Shown here piece by piece: positions 35,939 through 44,142 of a stretch of DNA of 55,271 nt. The DNA lies in the NCBI GenBank assembly GCA_023404345.1, contig JAEYCB010000015.1, positions 1-55,271 of the forward strand, written 5' to 3'. The position numbers and the translations under genes are program-made. The stretch comes from Bacillota bacterium (lineage in GTDB: Bacteria; Bacillota; Clostridia; Christensenellales; Aristaeellaceae). Each line of letters starts with the position of its first letter. The first letter of the stretch is position 1. The notes beneath the pieces were generated by a model, which was not told the DNA's origin, ran no database searches, and saw only the letters and a list, made by a program, of their open reading frames with translations.

Positions 35939-36787
35939 ATGGCCGGAGCGTCCATGAAAGACATCAAGCTGCGCATCCGAAGTGTGGAAAGCACCATGCA
36001 GATTACCAAGGCGATGCAGCTTGTGGCGACCTCCAAACTGCGCCGCGCCAAGGAGCGCATGGAAAACAGCAAACCCTACACCCGCATCTCCACCGCCGCC
36101 ATGGCGGCTGCTGTGGCCAGCTGCGACGATCCTTCCGTTCCCTACGTTACCCCTCGCGGAGGAAAGGGGCGCTGCTATGTGCTTATCGCGGGCGACCGCG
36201 GACTGGCAGGCGGCTACAATGCCAACCTGTTCAAAGCCTTCAGCGCCCATGCCGAGGGAGCGGATACCTGCGTGTTGCCCCTGGGGCGCAAGGCCATTGA
36301 GCGGTGCCACCGTCTGGGCCTTCCCACACTGACCGACGATTACCCCCGTGTAGAAGGCATGTCGGTAGGTACGTGCTACCATTTGGCCCGGCTCTTGCTG
36401 GACAGTTACGACGCGGAGCGGTATGACGAGCTTTGGCTGGTATACACCAACTTTGTCAGCATGATGACCCAGGAGGTTGTCATCGAGCAGCTATTGCCCG
36501 TGCAGCGGCCGCCCGAGGACACGCCCCGCACGCCGGTTTCCACCGTGTATGAGCTCTCCCCCGCCGAAACCCTGGCGCATGTGCTGCCCGACTTTTTGGC
36601 CGGCAGGCTTTACAGCGCCCTGTGCGACGCCTTTGCCAGCGAGGTGGCGGCACGCCGCAGCGCCATGGATTCCGCTACCAAGAACGCCGGAGAGATGATC
36701 TCCGACCTCAAGCTCAGGTACAACCGGGCCCGTCAGGGCGCCATCACCCAGGAGATCACGGAAATCGTGGCTGGCGCGGAGCACTGA
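35939..36787 (+). CDS. atpG: F-type ATP synthase subunit gamma, 282 aa
   Basis: The central rotor shaft. The N-terminal helix MKDIKLRIRSVESTMQITKAMQLVATSKLRRAKER and the C-terminal helix SAMDSATKNAGEMISDLKLRYNRARQGAITQEITEIVAGAEH form the coiled-coil shaft. The Rossmann-like middle includes ITAGDRGLAGGYN in the form IAGDRGLAGGYNANLF. AAGGAGG lies 7 nt before the chosen ATG; a second ATG five codons later is possible. Confidence 0.96.
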   Translation: MAGASMKDIKLRIRSVESTMQITKAMQLVATSKLRRAKERMENSKPYTRISTAAMAAAVASCDDPSVPYVTPRGGKGRCYVLIAGDRGLAGGYNANLFKAFSAHAEGADTCVLPLGRKAIERCHRLGLPTLTDDYPRVEGMSVGTCYHLARLLLDSYDAERYDELWLVYTNFVSMMTQEVVIEQLLPVQRPPEDTPRTPVSTVYELSPAETLAHVLPDFLAGRLYSALCDAFASEVAARRSAMDSATKNAGEMISDLKLRYNRARQGAITQEITEIVAGAEH

Positions 36788-36814
36788 GCGCGTCAGGAAA
36801 GGAGTTTTACCATC

Positions 36815-38212
36815 GTGAGCACGAAAAACATCGGCAAGGTGGTTCAGGTCATCGGCCCGGTGCTGGACATCCGTTTCCAGGACGGCCAGCTGCCCGAACT
36901 GCTTTCCGCCATTGAAATCCAAAACGGCGACCGCAAGATTGTGGCCGAGGTGGCGCAGCACATTGGCGACAACGTGGCCCGCTGCGTCTCCATGAACGCC
37001 ACCGACGGCATGGTGCGCGGTCTGGATGCCGTGGACACCGGCGGCCCCATCACCGTGCCCGTGGGCGACAAGTGCCTGGGCCGCATCTTTAACCTGCTGG
37101 GCCAGCCCATCGACGAAAAGCCCGCGCCCGAAGATGTGGAGCGCTGGCCCATTCACCGTCAGCCCCCCAGCTTTGAGGAGCAGGAAACCTCCACTGAGAT
37201 TCTGGAAACCGGCATCAAGGTGGTAGACCTGATCGCCCCCTACGCCAAGGGCGGCAAGATCGGCCTGTTCGGCGGCGCGGGCGTTGGCAAGACGGTTCTG
37301 ATCATGGAGCTGATCAACAACGTCGCCAAGCAGCACGGCGGCCTGTCCGTGTTCGCCGGCGTGGGCGAACGTACCCGCGAGGGCAACGACCTGTACAACG
37401 AGATGCAGGAAAGCGGCGTTATCAACAAGACCGCGCTGGTCTATGGCCAGATGAACGAGCCGCCGGGAGCCCGTATGCGCGTGGCGCTGTCCGGACTTAC
37501 GATGGCGGAATATTTCCGCGACCGTGAGAATCAGGACGTGCTGCTCTTCATCGATAACATCTTCCGCTTTACTCAGGCGGGCAGTGAGGTATCCGCGCTG
37601 CTGGGCCGTATGCCCAGCGCCGTGGGCTACCAGCCCACGCTGGCCACCGAGATGGGCGCCCTGCAGGAGCGCATCACCTCCACCAAGAAAGGGTCCATCA
37701 CGTCCGTGCAGGCCGTCTACGTCCCTGCCGACGACCTGACCGACCCGGCTCCCGCCACCACCTTCGCTCACCTGGATGCAACGACGGTTCTCAGCCGTGC
37801 CATTTCCTCGCTGGGTATCTACCCCGCCGTGGACCCGCTGGAATCCACCAGCCGCATCCTCTCCCCCGAAATCGTGGGCACGGAGCACTACGAGGTGGCC
37901 CGTCAGGTGCAGAGCATTTTGCAGCGCTACAAGGAGCTGCAGGACATCATCGCCATCATGGGCATGGACGAGCTCAGCGACGAGGATAAGCTCATTGTGG
38001 CGCGCGCCCGCAAGGTGCAGCGCTTCCTGAGCCAGCCCTTCAGCGTGGCCGAGCAGTTCACCGGTATGGAAGGCAAGTATGTGCCCCTGAAGGAAACCAT
38101 CCGCGGATTCAAGGAAATCATCGAAGGCAAGCATGACGACCTGCCTGAGAGCGCCTTCCTGTTCGTGGGCACCATCGAAGAGGCCGTGGAAAAAGCCAAA
38201 AAGGGTGAATGA
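36815..38212 (+). CDS. atpD: F-type ATP synthase subunit beta, 465 aa
   Basis: The catalytic F1 subunit. The start is GTG at 36815 behind AAAGGAG. The P-loop is GGAGVGKTVLIMELI (about residues 153-167), with the catalytic glutamate in GVGERTREGNDLY. The family signature PAVDPLESTSR and the DELSDEDK motif, which contacts gamma, are intact. Length is standard. It overlaps atpC by 4 nt. Confidence 0.98.
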   Translation: MSTKNIGKVVQVIGPVLDIRFQDGQLPELLSAIEIQNGDRKIVAEVAQHIGDNVARCVSMNATDGMVRGLDAVDTGGPITVPVGDKCLGRIFNLLGQPIDEKPAPEDVERWPIHRQPPSFEEQETSTEILETGIKVVDLIAPYAKGGKIGLFGGAGVGKTVLIMELINNVAKQHGGLSVFAGVGERTREGNDLYNEMQESGVINKTALVYGQMNEPPGARMRVALSGLTMAEYFRDRENQDVLLFIDNIFRFTQAGSEVSALLGRMPSAVGYQPTLATEMGALQERITSTKKGSITSVQAVYVPADDLTDPAPATTFAHLDATTVLSRAISSLGIYPAVDPLESTSRILSPEIVGTEHYEVARQVQSILQRYKELQDIIAIMGMDELSDEDKLIVARARKVQRFLSQPFSVAEQFTGMEGKYVPLKETIRGFKEIIEGKHDDLPESAFLFVGTIEEAVEKAKKGE

Positions 38213-38616
38213 GCATGGCGACGTTTCATTTGCAGATCGTCACCCCCGACCGCATGGTATATGATGGCCAGGCGGAGCGCGTAATTGTGCGCACGCTTGG
38301 CGGCGACGTGTGCATTCTGGCGCGCCATATTGACTACGCCGCCCCTCTGGGCATTGGCGAAGCCCGTGTAACCGACACCGACGGCGTCACGCGCGTGGCT
38401 GCATGTAGCGGCGGTATGCTCGGCGTGAACGATGGCGAGGTGCGCATTATGGCCACCACCTTCGAATGGGCCGACGACATCGACCTGGAGCGCGCCCAGC
38501 GCGCGCAGAAGGAAGCGCTGGAACGCCTGGAAGCCCTTAAGCGCGAGGACCGCGACTTCTCCATTGCAGAAGCCAAACTCAAGCGCGCCCTGGCCCGCAT
38601 CCATGCCAAGGAATAA
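38209..38616 (+). CDS. atpC: F-type ATP synthase subunit epsilon, 135 aa
   Basis: The regulatory subunit on the rotor foot. The N-terminal beta sandwich MATFHLQIVTPDRMVYDGQAERVIVRTLGGDVCILARHID is followed by GGMLGVNDGEVRIMATTFEWADDIDLERAQRAQKEALERL and a helical hairpin. The start lies within the end of atpD (ATGA overlap), with a second ATG two codons later. It is the last gene before a strong terminator. Confidence 0.95.
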   Translation: MSMATFHLQIVTPDRMVYDGQAERVIVRTLGGDVCILARHIDYAAPLGIGEARVTDTDGVTRVAACSGGMLGVNDGEVRIMATTFEWADDIDLERAQRAQKEALERLEALKREDRDFSIAEAKLKRALARIHAKE

Positions 38617-38631
38617 AACCAAAGTATAAAG

Positions 38632-38671
38632 AACCGCCGGAGGCATCTGAATGCCTTCGGCGGTTGCTTTT
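38632..38671. terminator. Bidirectional terminator between atpC and upp
   Basis: The 15-bp arms AACCGCCGGAGGCAT and ATGCCTTCGGCGGTT have one G-U pair and a CTGA loop; T4 follows on plus and TTCTTT on minus. Confidence 0.88.
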
Positions 38672-38683
38672 AATTTGTGCGGA

Positions 38684-39313
38684 TTATTTGGTGCCAAACA
38701 GACGGTCACCCGCATCACCCAGACCGGGCACAATATAACCGTGCTCGTTGAGCTTCTCGTCGCACGCGGCAACATAGATGTTCACATCGGGATGATCCTT
38801 CTGCACGCGCTCGATGCCTTCCGGCGCAGCGATCAGGTTGACCAGACGGATGTGCTTGCAGTTGCGCTGCTTGAGGAACGTGATGGCCGCCGAGGCGCTG
38901 CCGCCCGTAGCGAGCATCGGGTCCAGCACAAGCAGTTCACGGCTTTCACTGTCAGCGGGCAGCTTGCAGTAATACTCGACCGGCTGGAGCGTCTCCGGAT
39001 CGCGGTACAGGCCGATATGTCCGATACGAGCGGCGGGAATCAGCTTGGCCACGCCGTCTACCATGCCCAGGCCCGCACGCAGAATGGGCACAATGCCCAC
39101 CTTCTTGCCGCTGAGGTACCTCGCCTTGGTCTTGCAAAGGGGAGTTTCAATCTCCACTTCCTTGGTGGGCAGGTCGCGCGTGACCTCATACACCATCAGC
39201 ATGCTGATTTCTTCCAGTAGTTCCCGGAATTCCTTGGCGCCGGTGTGCACATCGCGCATCAGGCTCAGCTTGTGCTGGATCAGCGGATGATCGAAGATGT
39301 ATACCTTCCCCAT
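38684..39313 (-). CDS. upp: Uracil phosphoribosyltransferase, 209 aa
   Basis: It salvages uracil with PRPP to UMP. The start MGKVYIFDHPLIQHKLSLMRD has AAGGAGG 9 nt upstream. The PRPP loop is LVLDPMLATGGSASAAI; the uracil-binding C-terminus GYIVPGLGDAGDRLFGTK is intact. Length matches the family exactly. It has its own promoter and shares the bidirectional terminator with the atp operon. Confidence 0.97.
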   Translation of the reverse strand: MGKVYIFDHPLIQHKLSLMRDVHTGAKEFRELLEEISMLMVYEVTRDLPTKEVEIETPLCKTKARYLSGKKVGIVPILRAGLGMVDGVAKLIPAARIGHIGLYRDPETLQPVEYYCKLPADSESRELLVLDPMLATGGSASAAITFLKQRNCKHIRLVNLIAAPEGIERVQKDHPDVNIYVAACDEKLNEHGYIVPGLGDAGDRLFGTK

Positions 39314-39369
39314 GGAAAAGCCTCCTTCGTTTAGGCGCGCGCATAGCCGCAGCACGCCAGTCTGCAACC

Positions 39370-39398
39370 ATTATAGGGGAAAGCTGCGTTCTTTGCAA
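39370..39398 (-). promoter_or_regulatory. Sigma-A promoter of upp
   Basis: Minus strand: TTGCAA (39398-39393), 17-bp spacer, TATAAT (39375-39370). Confidence 0.82.
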
Positions 39399-39460
39399 GG
39401 GAAAAGCGATATTTTTCGTCCTTATTTGCGGCGGGGCGCATGTAAATTCCGACGGTTTTC

Positions 39461-39490
39461 TTTACCTGGTCGCTTTTGATATGCTATAAT
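39461..39490 (+). promoter_or_regulatory. Promoter of the CdaR-like regulator
   Basis: TTTACC (39461-39466), 18-bp spacer, TATAAT (39485-39490). Confidence 0.65.
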
Positions 39491-39538
39491 AGTTTGTATC
39501 ACGCCGCTTTTGCGGCGTTTTGGAGAGGAGCAGCGGAC

Positions 39539-40609
39539 GTGTACATTGAGAAGCGATACATGAAAAAAATAGCCAAGGTATTTGATGCTTTGTCCATTTC
39601 TTTGCGGCTGGTGGATGCCTCCGGCGCATGCCTGGTGCCGGAAGATGGAGAACCGGCTGCCCTGCCTGCCAACGTGCTCACTCAGGGGCTGAATCATCAT
39701 GCCGGGCGGTTCTTTTTCCGCGTTTTGGACGTGCACCCACCCCTGTACCTGGTGGCTCCCGAAGGCGCGCCCGGCGTGGAAGATGTGCTCTGCGTAGCAG
39801 ATGCCATGATCATGAGCCTGCTTAAAAGCAGCCTTTCCATCGCCAGCCACACGGATGTGTACCGTCGTGCGCTTAAGCAGGAGCTTTCCGGCACCGACCT
39901 GATTACCCGCGCGAGCGAACATCAGATTCCGCTGGAGATGGAGCGCTGTGTGGTGCTGTTCCAGATCGAGCAGACGGAGCGTTCCAGCGCCTTTAGTCTC
40001 CTGGGCGAGCTGGTGCCGCTGAGCGATACCGATGTGCTGGTGGAGATGGACCGGCACGTGGTTGCCCTGATCAAGGACATGAATGGTATCGACGGCATGG
40101 ACGACCTGTATCAGTTTGCTCAGGCCGTGCAGGAAACCCTGATGGAGGAGGCCGTGCAGACCGCCGTCGTGGGCATCGGTGAAGAAAAGCATACCCTTGC
40201 TCAGCTTGGGGAAAGCTATGTCGAGGCCAAGCGCGCCATGGAGGTGGGAAGCATCTTCCACCCCGGCGATTCCATTCATATGTTCCGGCGACTGATGCTG
40301 GAACGTTTCCTGATGAACGTGCCCCGCGAGGAAAGCATGCTCTATCACAGCCTGCTGTTTAACCGCAAAACCGCTAAGCTGTTCAATGAGGAGATGCTGC
40401 AAACCATCGAAATGTTCTTCCGCAAGGATCTGAACCTGTCCGATACGGCCCGGCAGCTCTTTATTCACCGAAACACGCTGGTCTACCGGCTGGACAAGGT
40501 GCAGCGGCAAACCGGACTGGACCTGCGCCATTTTGATGACGCGGTCACTTTCAAAATCCTCTATGAGCTGAAAAAATGCGGCCAGGAAAAGCCCCGGCAG
40601 ATTTATTGA
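39539..40609 (+). CDS. CdaR/PucR-family transcriptional regulator, 356 aa
   Basis: The start is GTG at 39539, 8 nt after GAGAGGAG; an ATG seven codons later is possible. The N-terminal 100 residues look like a small sensory domain. The middle has a GGDEF-like CdaR region (CVVLFQIEQTERSSAFSLLGELV through AVVGIGEEKHTLAQLGESYVEAKRAMEVG). The C-terminal HTH_30 domain is FFRKDLNLSDTARQLFIHRNTLVYRLDKVQRQTGLDLRHFDDAVTFKILYEL, with the typical HRNTLxYRL core. The S41 protease follows 29 nt later, so the two may be co-transcribed; the regulon is unknown. Confidence 0.88.
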   Translation: MYIEKRYMKKIAKVFDALSISLRLVDASGACLVPEDGEPAALPANVLTQGLNHHAGRFFFRVLDVHPPLYLVAPEGAPGVEDVLCVADAMIMSLLKSSLSIASHTDVYRRALKQELSGTDLITRASEHQIPLEMERCVVLFQIEQTERSSAFSLLGELVPLSDTDVLVEMDRHVVALIKDMNGIDGMDDLYQFAQAVQETLMEEAVQTAVVGIGEEKHTLAQLGESYVEAKRAMEVGSIFHPGDSIHMFRRLMLERFLMNVPREESMLYHSLLFNRKTAKLFNEEMLQTIEMFFRKDLNLSDTARQLFIHRNTLVYRLDKVQRQTGLDLRHFDDAVTFKILYELKKCGQEKPRQIY

Positions 40610-40638
40610 CAGCTGATAGGAAATGAGGCGGTAAACCA

Positions 40639-41865
40639 TTGAAAAACCCCAAACGCTTTAAGCTCATGTGTCTGACGCTGATGGTCTCGCTTCTGCTCAC
40701 GGGCTGCGCCCTGCTGCCCACCACCATCAGCGACCTTGTCACCGGCACGGACGATACCGTGACCATCAGCCGCGCGGAGTACGAGCGCCTGCAGCGCTAT
40801 GCCGAGCTGGACGAGATCTGGCAGATCGTGGAGCAATATTACTATCAGGAGCCGGATACGCAGGCCATGCTTGACGGTGCGGAGATGGGCCTGCTCTACG
40901 GCCTGGGCGATCCCTACACCTATTACTACACCCCTGAGCAGTACGCCCAGCTCTGGGCGGACGACGAGGGCGAGTACGCGGGAATCGGCATCCAGATCAT
41001 GGGCGACTACACCACGGGGCTGTGCACCATCAGCCGCGTATTCCTGGATAGCCCCGCGCTGGACGCGGGACTGCGCAAAGGCGACGTCCTCACCCGTGTG
41101 GAGGATATCGACGTGGTTACCACCACTTTGCAGGATGCCGTCAACATCATGCGCGGCGAACCCGGTACCCCCGTCAACGTGCAGGTGCAGCGCGGGGACC
41201 AGCTGCTGGACTTCGTGGTGGACCGCGCCGTGGTGCATGTCAACTGGGTCAACAGCTGCATGCTCGATGGGGATGTGGGCTATATTTCGCTCTACGAGTT
41301 CAGTGGCGATTGCAGCCCGTCCTTCGCCGTGCATCTGGATAACCTGATGAACCAGGGTGCGAAGGCGCTGGTGATTGACCTGCGCGATAACCCCGGCGGC
41401 TGGGTGGACGATGCGCAGAAGGTAGCCGACATGTTCCTGGATGAAGGCAACGTGGCCTCGCTGGTCTACCGCGATGGTACCACGGAGCTGTACACCACCA
41501 CCACCGACGGCAAGGAAAATCCCATTCCCCTGGTGGTGCTGGTCAACGAGTACTCTGCCTCGGCCAGCGAGATTCTGGCCGGCGCCCTGCAGGACCGTGG
41601 CCGCGCCACCATCGTGGGAACGCAGACCTTTGGCAAGGGCGTGGTGCAGTACGTGCTGCCCGTAGGCACCCGCGGCGCGGGCATGCAGCTGACCGTGGCG
41701 CAGTATTATACTCCCAATGGTAACGAGGTCCACAAGGTGGGTATCACGCCCGATATTGAGGCCACGCTCCCCGAAGGCGACACCACCATGTACGATATTG
41801 GCGACCTGGATGATGCCCAACTGAAAAAGGCTTATGAGGTCGCCCTGGATATGATTGAGCCATAA
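40639..41865 (+). CDS. Lipoprotein C-terminal processing protease, S41 family with PDZ, 408 aa
   Basis: The start is TTG at 40639, giving MKNPKRFKLMCLTLMVSLLLTGC; LLLTGC is a good lipobox, so the protein is anchored on the outer face of the membrane. Residues about 110-190 form a PDZ domain (YAGIGIQIMGDYTTGLCTISRVFLDSPALDAGLRKGDVLTRV). The protease core has DLRDNPGGWVDDAQKVADMFL, the catalytic serine motif SASASEILAGAL and the catalytic lysine in GTQTFGKGVVQ (K333). The CtpA family trims or degrades secreted and membrane proteins. It is encoded 29 nt after the CdaR-like regulator and ends at a strong terminator. Confidence 0.93.
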   Translation: MKNPKRFKLMCLTLMVSLLLTGCALLPTTISDLVTGTDDTVTISRAEYERLQRYAELDEIWQIVEQYYYQEPDTQAMLDGAEMGLLYGLGDPYTYYYTPEQYAQLWADDEGEYAGIGIQIMGDYTTGLCTISRVFLDSPALDAGLRKGDVLTRVEDIDVVTTTLQDAVNIMRGEPGTPVNVQVQRGDQLLDFVVDRAVVHVNWVNSCMLDGDVGYISLYEFSGDCSPSFAVHLDNLMNQGAKALVIDLRDNPGGWVDDAQKVADMFLDEGNVASLVYRDGTTELYTTTTDGKENPIPLVVLVNEYSASASEILAGALQDRGRATIVGTQTFGKGVVQYVLPVGTRGAGMQLTVAQYYTPNGNEVHKVGITPDIEATLPEGDTTMYDIGDLDDAQLKKAYEVALDMIEP

Positions 41866-41866
41866 G

Positions 41867-41909
41867 CTTTTTCGGGAGCCGCCCTGCGCGGCTCCCGAAA
41901 AAGTCTTTT
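41867..41909 (+). terminator. Intrinsic terminator of the protease gene
   Basis: The 16-bp arms CTTTTTCGGGAGCCGC and GCGGCTCCCGAAAAAG enclose a CCTGC loop, followed by TCTTTTC. Confidence 0.88.
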
Positions 41910-41934
41910 CATTTGCTGAAAAAGCGTGTATACT
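41906..41934 (+). promoter_or_regulatory. Promoter of the leader-TM1266-ABC operon
   Basis: TTTTCA (41906-41911), 17-bp spacer, TATACT (41929-41934). The -35 is weak. Confidence 0.55.
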
Positions 41935-41969
41935 ATGGCTGACCATCCGGCAAAACCAAGCGGCTTGCG

Positions 41970-42115
41970 TGCGGCGGAGGTGGATGGGCAGTGTTTGCTC
42001 CCGGTTGCGGGCGCGGGAATGGCGTTTCCTTCGCCCAAGATGAGGAAGGAGGCGTCGCATATGTATCATCTGTTTGTGCCGTAGTTTCCGTATTGGCGGG
42101 ATCTGCGGTTTTTTT
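41970..42115 (+). promoter_or_regulatory. Candidate riboswitch: closed multi-helix leader followed by intrinsic terminator
   Basis: Hand folding gives an outer helix P1 (TGCGGCG 41970-41976 with CGTCGCA 42053-42059). Inside it lies P2 (TGGGC 41985-41989 with GCCCA 42033-42037). Within P2 are two hairpins: P3 (CCCG-GTTG-CGGG, 42000-42011) and P4 (GGGAA-TGGCG-TTTCC, 42015-42029). Downstream an intrinsic terminator (GCCGTAG 42078-42084 with CTGCGGT 42103-42109) ends in T7. An alternative pairing, AGATGA near 42038 with TCATCT near 42066, could compete. This aptamer-plus-terminator design suggests ligand control of the ABC operon. The TPP-riboswitch signature motifs are absent. A molybdenum-cofactor-type RNA is one possibility but cannot be confirmed by eye. 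Confidence 0.55.
42078..42115 (+). terminator. Intrinsic terminator in the leader of the TM1266-ABC operon
   Basis: A 7-bp stem (GCCGTAG/CTGCGGT with two wobble pairs), large loop, and T7 at 42109-42115, located 28 nt before the first gene. Its place before, not after, a gene implies conditional termination. Confidence 0.65.
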
Positions 42116-42142
42116 GATTGACGTGAAAAGGAGGAACCCGCA

Positions 42143-42424
42143 ATGGCGGATGAGCGCCTGGGCTTTGTGGGTATCGTGGTGGAGGACCGCGCCTCCGTGC
42201 GCGCGGTCAACGAAATTCTCTCCAGCTTTTCCCCCATTATCCGGGGGCGTATGGGCGTGCCCGACCCTCAGGGCGGCGAGGCCGTCATCGGCCTCATCGT
42301 GCGGGGAACCAACGATCAGCTTGGCGCACTCACCGGTCGGCTGGGAAGCCTGCCGGGCGTGCGGGCCAAGAGCGCGCTCACCTCTGCCAAAGCCGCGCAG
42401 CCTCAACAGGAAAGAAAGGAATGA
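42143..42424 (+). CDS. TM1266-type small ACT-like protein (hydrogenase-system regulator family), 93 aa
   Basis: AAAAGGAGG precedes the ATG by 8 nt. The protein opens MADERLGFVGIVVEDRASVRAVNEILSSFSPIIRGRMGVP and continues GLIVRGTNDQLGALTGRLGSLPGVRAKSALT. This is the beta-alpha-beta pattern of the family labelled 'iron-only hydrogenase system putative regulator' (TM1266), related to the NikR C-terminal ACT-like fold. No hydrogenase or maturase gene is in the window. Here it is first in an operon with an NMT1/THI5-type importer, 7 nt before the binding-protein gene, so a role in sensing the imported compound or a related cofactor is plausible but unproven. Confidence 0.83.
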   Translation: MADERLGFVGIVVEDRASVRAVNEILSSFSPIIRGRMGVPDPQGGEAVIGLIVRGTNDQLGALTGRLGSLPGVRAKSALTSAKAAQPQQERKE

Positions 42425-42431
42425 TTCATTT

Positions 42432-43394
42432 ATGAAAAAGCTCTTTATGGGCCTGACGGCCCTTGTCATGGCGCTGGTGCTGATGCTGGGCGCAGCCGTC
42501 GCTGAATCCGCTCCCCGCGTGGCCGCTCTCAAGGGTCCCACAGCCATGGGCATGGTCAAAATGATGAGCGATGCGCCGGACGCCTATGATTTCACCATTT
42601 CCGCCGCCATTGACGAGATCACCCCCAAGCTGGTCAAGGGTGAGGTGGACATCGCCGCCGTGCCGGCCAACATGGCCTCCGTGCTCTACAACAACACCGA
42701 GGGGGCGGTCAAGGTGCTGGCCATCAACACGCTGGGCGTGCTCTACATCGTGGAGAACGGCGACAGCGGCGTTTCCAGCATCGCCGACCTCAAGGGACGT
42801 ACCCTCTATGCCAGCGGCAAAGGCGCTTCCCCTGAATATGCGCTGAACTACCTGCTTGCGCAAAACGGCCTGGACCCTGAAACCGACGTGACCGTGGAAT
42901 ACAAATCCGAGCATGCAGAGTGCCTGGCCTCGCTGCTGGCCAATGAAGGTTCCCTGGCGCTGCTGCCCCAGCCCTTTGTGACCACCGCGCAGATGAAGCA
43001 GCCCACCGTGCAGGTAGCGCTGGACCTTAATGATGAATGGGCCAAGGCGCAGGAGGGCAGCGCCGCTCCCAGCATGCTCATCACCGGCGTTGTGGTGGCA
43101 CGCAGCGCCTTCATCGAGGAGAATCCGCAGGCCGTGAGCGATTTCCTGGACGCCTATGAGCAGTCCGTGGCCTATGCCAACGAGCATGTGGATGAAACCG
43201 CCGCGCTCATCGGCCAATACGACATCATCGCCGAGGAGGTGGCCAAGGCTGCTCTCCCCCACTGCGCTATCGTCTATATCGATGGAGAGGAAATGACCCA
43301 GGCCCTGTCGGGCTACCTGCAGGTGCTCTACGACCAGAATCCCGCCTCTGTGGGCGGCGCCTTGCCGGATGAAGCCTTCTACTACCAGCGCTAA
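42432..43394 (+). CDS. ABC transporter substrate-binding protein, NMT1/THI5-like, 320 aa
   Basis: The start MKKLFMGLTALVMALVLMLG follows AAAGGAATG. A signal peptide of about 24 residues ends AVA before ESAPRVAALKGPTAMG; there is no lipobox. The mature protein has the SsuA/ThiY-type fold: GEVDIAAVPANMASVLYN, LGVLYIVENGDSGVSSIADLKGRTLYASGKGASPEYALNYLL and a late ENPQAVSDFLDAYEQSVAYANEHVDETAALI. Family substrates include sulfonates, pyrimidines and thiamine precursors. The permease and ATPase follow with overlaps. The GPTAMGMVKMM loop near the N-terminus probably lines the ligand site. Confidence 0.9.
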   Translation: MKKLFMGLTALVMALVLMLGAAVAESAPRVAALKGPTAMGMVKMMSDAPDAYDFTISAAIDEITPKLVKGEVDIAAVPANMASVLYNNTEGAVKVLAINTLGVLYIVENGDSGVSSIADLKGRTLYASGKGASPEYALNYLLAQNGLDPETDVTVEYKSEHAECLASLLANEGSLALLPQPFVTTAQMKQPTVQVALDLNDEWAKAQEGSAAPSMLITGVVVARSAFIEENPQAVSDFLDAYEQSVAYANEHVDETAALIGQYDIIAEEVAKAALPHCAIVYIDGEEMTQALSGYLQVLYDQNPASVGGALPDEAFYYQR

Positions 43395-44142
43395 GCCACG
43401 CATGCCCCTGTGGGCGGTGCTGGTGTGGCTGGCGGTATGGCAACTGGCTGCCTGGTGGGTGGATGCGCCCATTCTTCTGGTATCGCCTCTGACGGCCCTC
43501 AAACGCCTGCTGGAGCTGACGTTTGAGGGCGCCTTCTGGCGGGCGGTCGGCTTTTCGGTCGGTCGGATTCTGCTGGGCTTTCTGCTGAGCGCCCTACTGG
43601 GTGCGGCGCTGGCTGCCACCGCCTATCGCTTCCGCCGCGTGCGCGAGCTGCTGATGCCGCTGGTAGCCACGGTCAAGGCTGTTCCGGTAGCTTCCTTCGT
43701 GATCCTGGTACTTCTGTGGGTATCCAGCCGCAACCTGAGTGTGGTGATCAGCCTGCTGATCGGCTTTCCGGTGATCTATGCAAACGTCCTGGCCGGGCTG
43801 GACAGCACCGACCCCCGGCTGATTGAAATGGCGCGCGTATTTCGCGTGCCTTTTCGCCGTCAGCTGACCACGGTATATCTGTCCCAGGTCGCGCCGTTTC
43901 TGCGATCCGGCCTGGGTCTGGCCATCGGCCTGTGCTGGAAAAGCGGCGTGGCGGCCGAGGTGATCGGCATTCCCTCCGGCTCCATCGGAGAAAAGCTCTA
44001 CAAGGCCAAAATCTATCTGGAAACGCCCGACCTGTTCTGCTGGACGGTTGTGGTGGTGGCGTTGAGCGTTGGCTGCGAAAGGCTGCTGGGCCTGCTGATG
44101 GATGCTCTGGAAAGGAGGGCCTTCGGATGCTGGAAGCGATAA
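43369..44142 (+). CDS. ABC importer permease, SsuC/ThiX-like, 257 aa
   Basis: Six membrane segments with the single BPD_transp_1 domain. The coupling loop reads RLIEMARVFRVPFRRQLTTVYLSQVAPFLRSGLGLAIGLCWKSGVAAEVIG, as in sulfonate and taurine permeases. The ATG at 43369 overlaps the binding-protein gene by 26 nt; a second ATG at 43402, just after that stop, is an equally possible start because neither has a clear ribosome binding site. It overlaps the ATPase gene by 16 nt. Confidence 0.9.
   Translation: MKPSTTSAKPRMPLWAVLVWLAVWQLAAWWVDAPILLVSPLTALKRLLELTFEGAFWRAVGFSVGRILLGFLLSALLGAALAATAYRFRRVRELLMPLVATVKAVPVASFVILVLLWVSSRNLSVVISLLIGFPVIYANVLAGLDSTDPRLIEMARVFRVPFRRQLTTVYLSQVAPFLRSGLGLAIGLCWKSGVAAEVIGIPSGSIGEKLYKAKIYLETPDLFCWTVVVVALSVGCERLLGLLMDALERRAFGCWKR

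Noticed and set aside
41940..42143. TPP riboswitch before the THI5-like importer
   Set aside because: The conserved CUGAGA and UGAUCUGG-type segments are not present.
41991..42431. N-terminal extension of the NMT1-type binding protein through the TM1266 gene and leader
   Set aside because: The signal peptide begins at 42432 and the upstream part overlaps a better gene in another frame and the structured leader.
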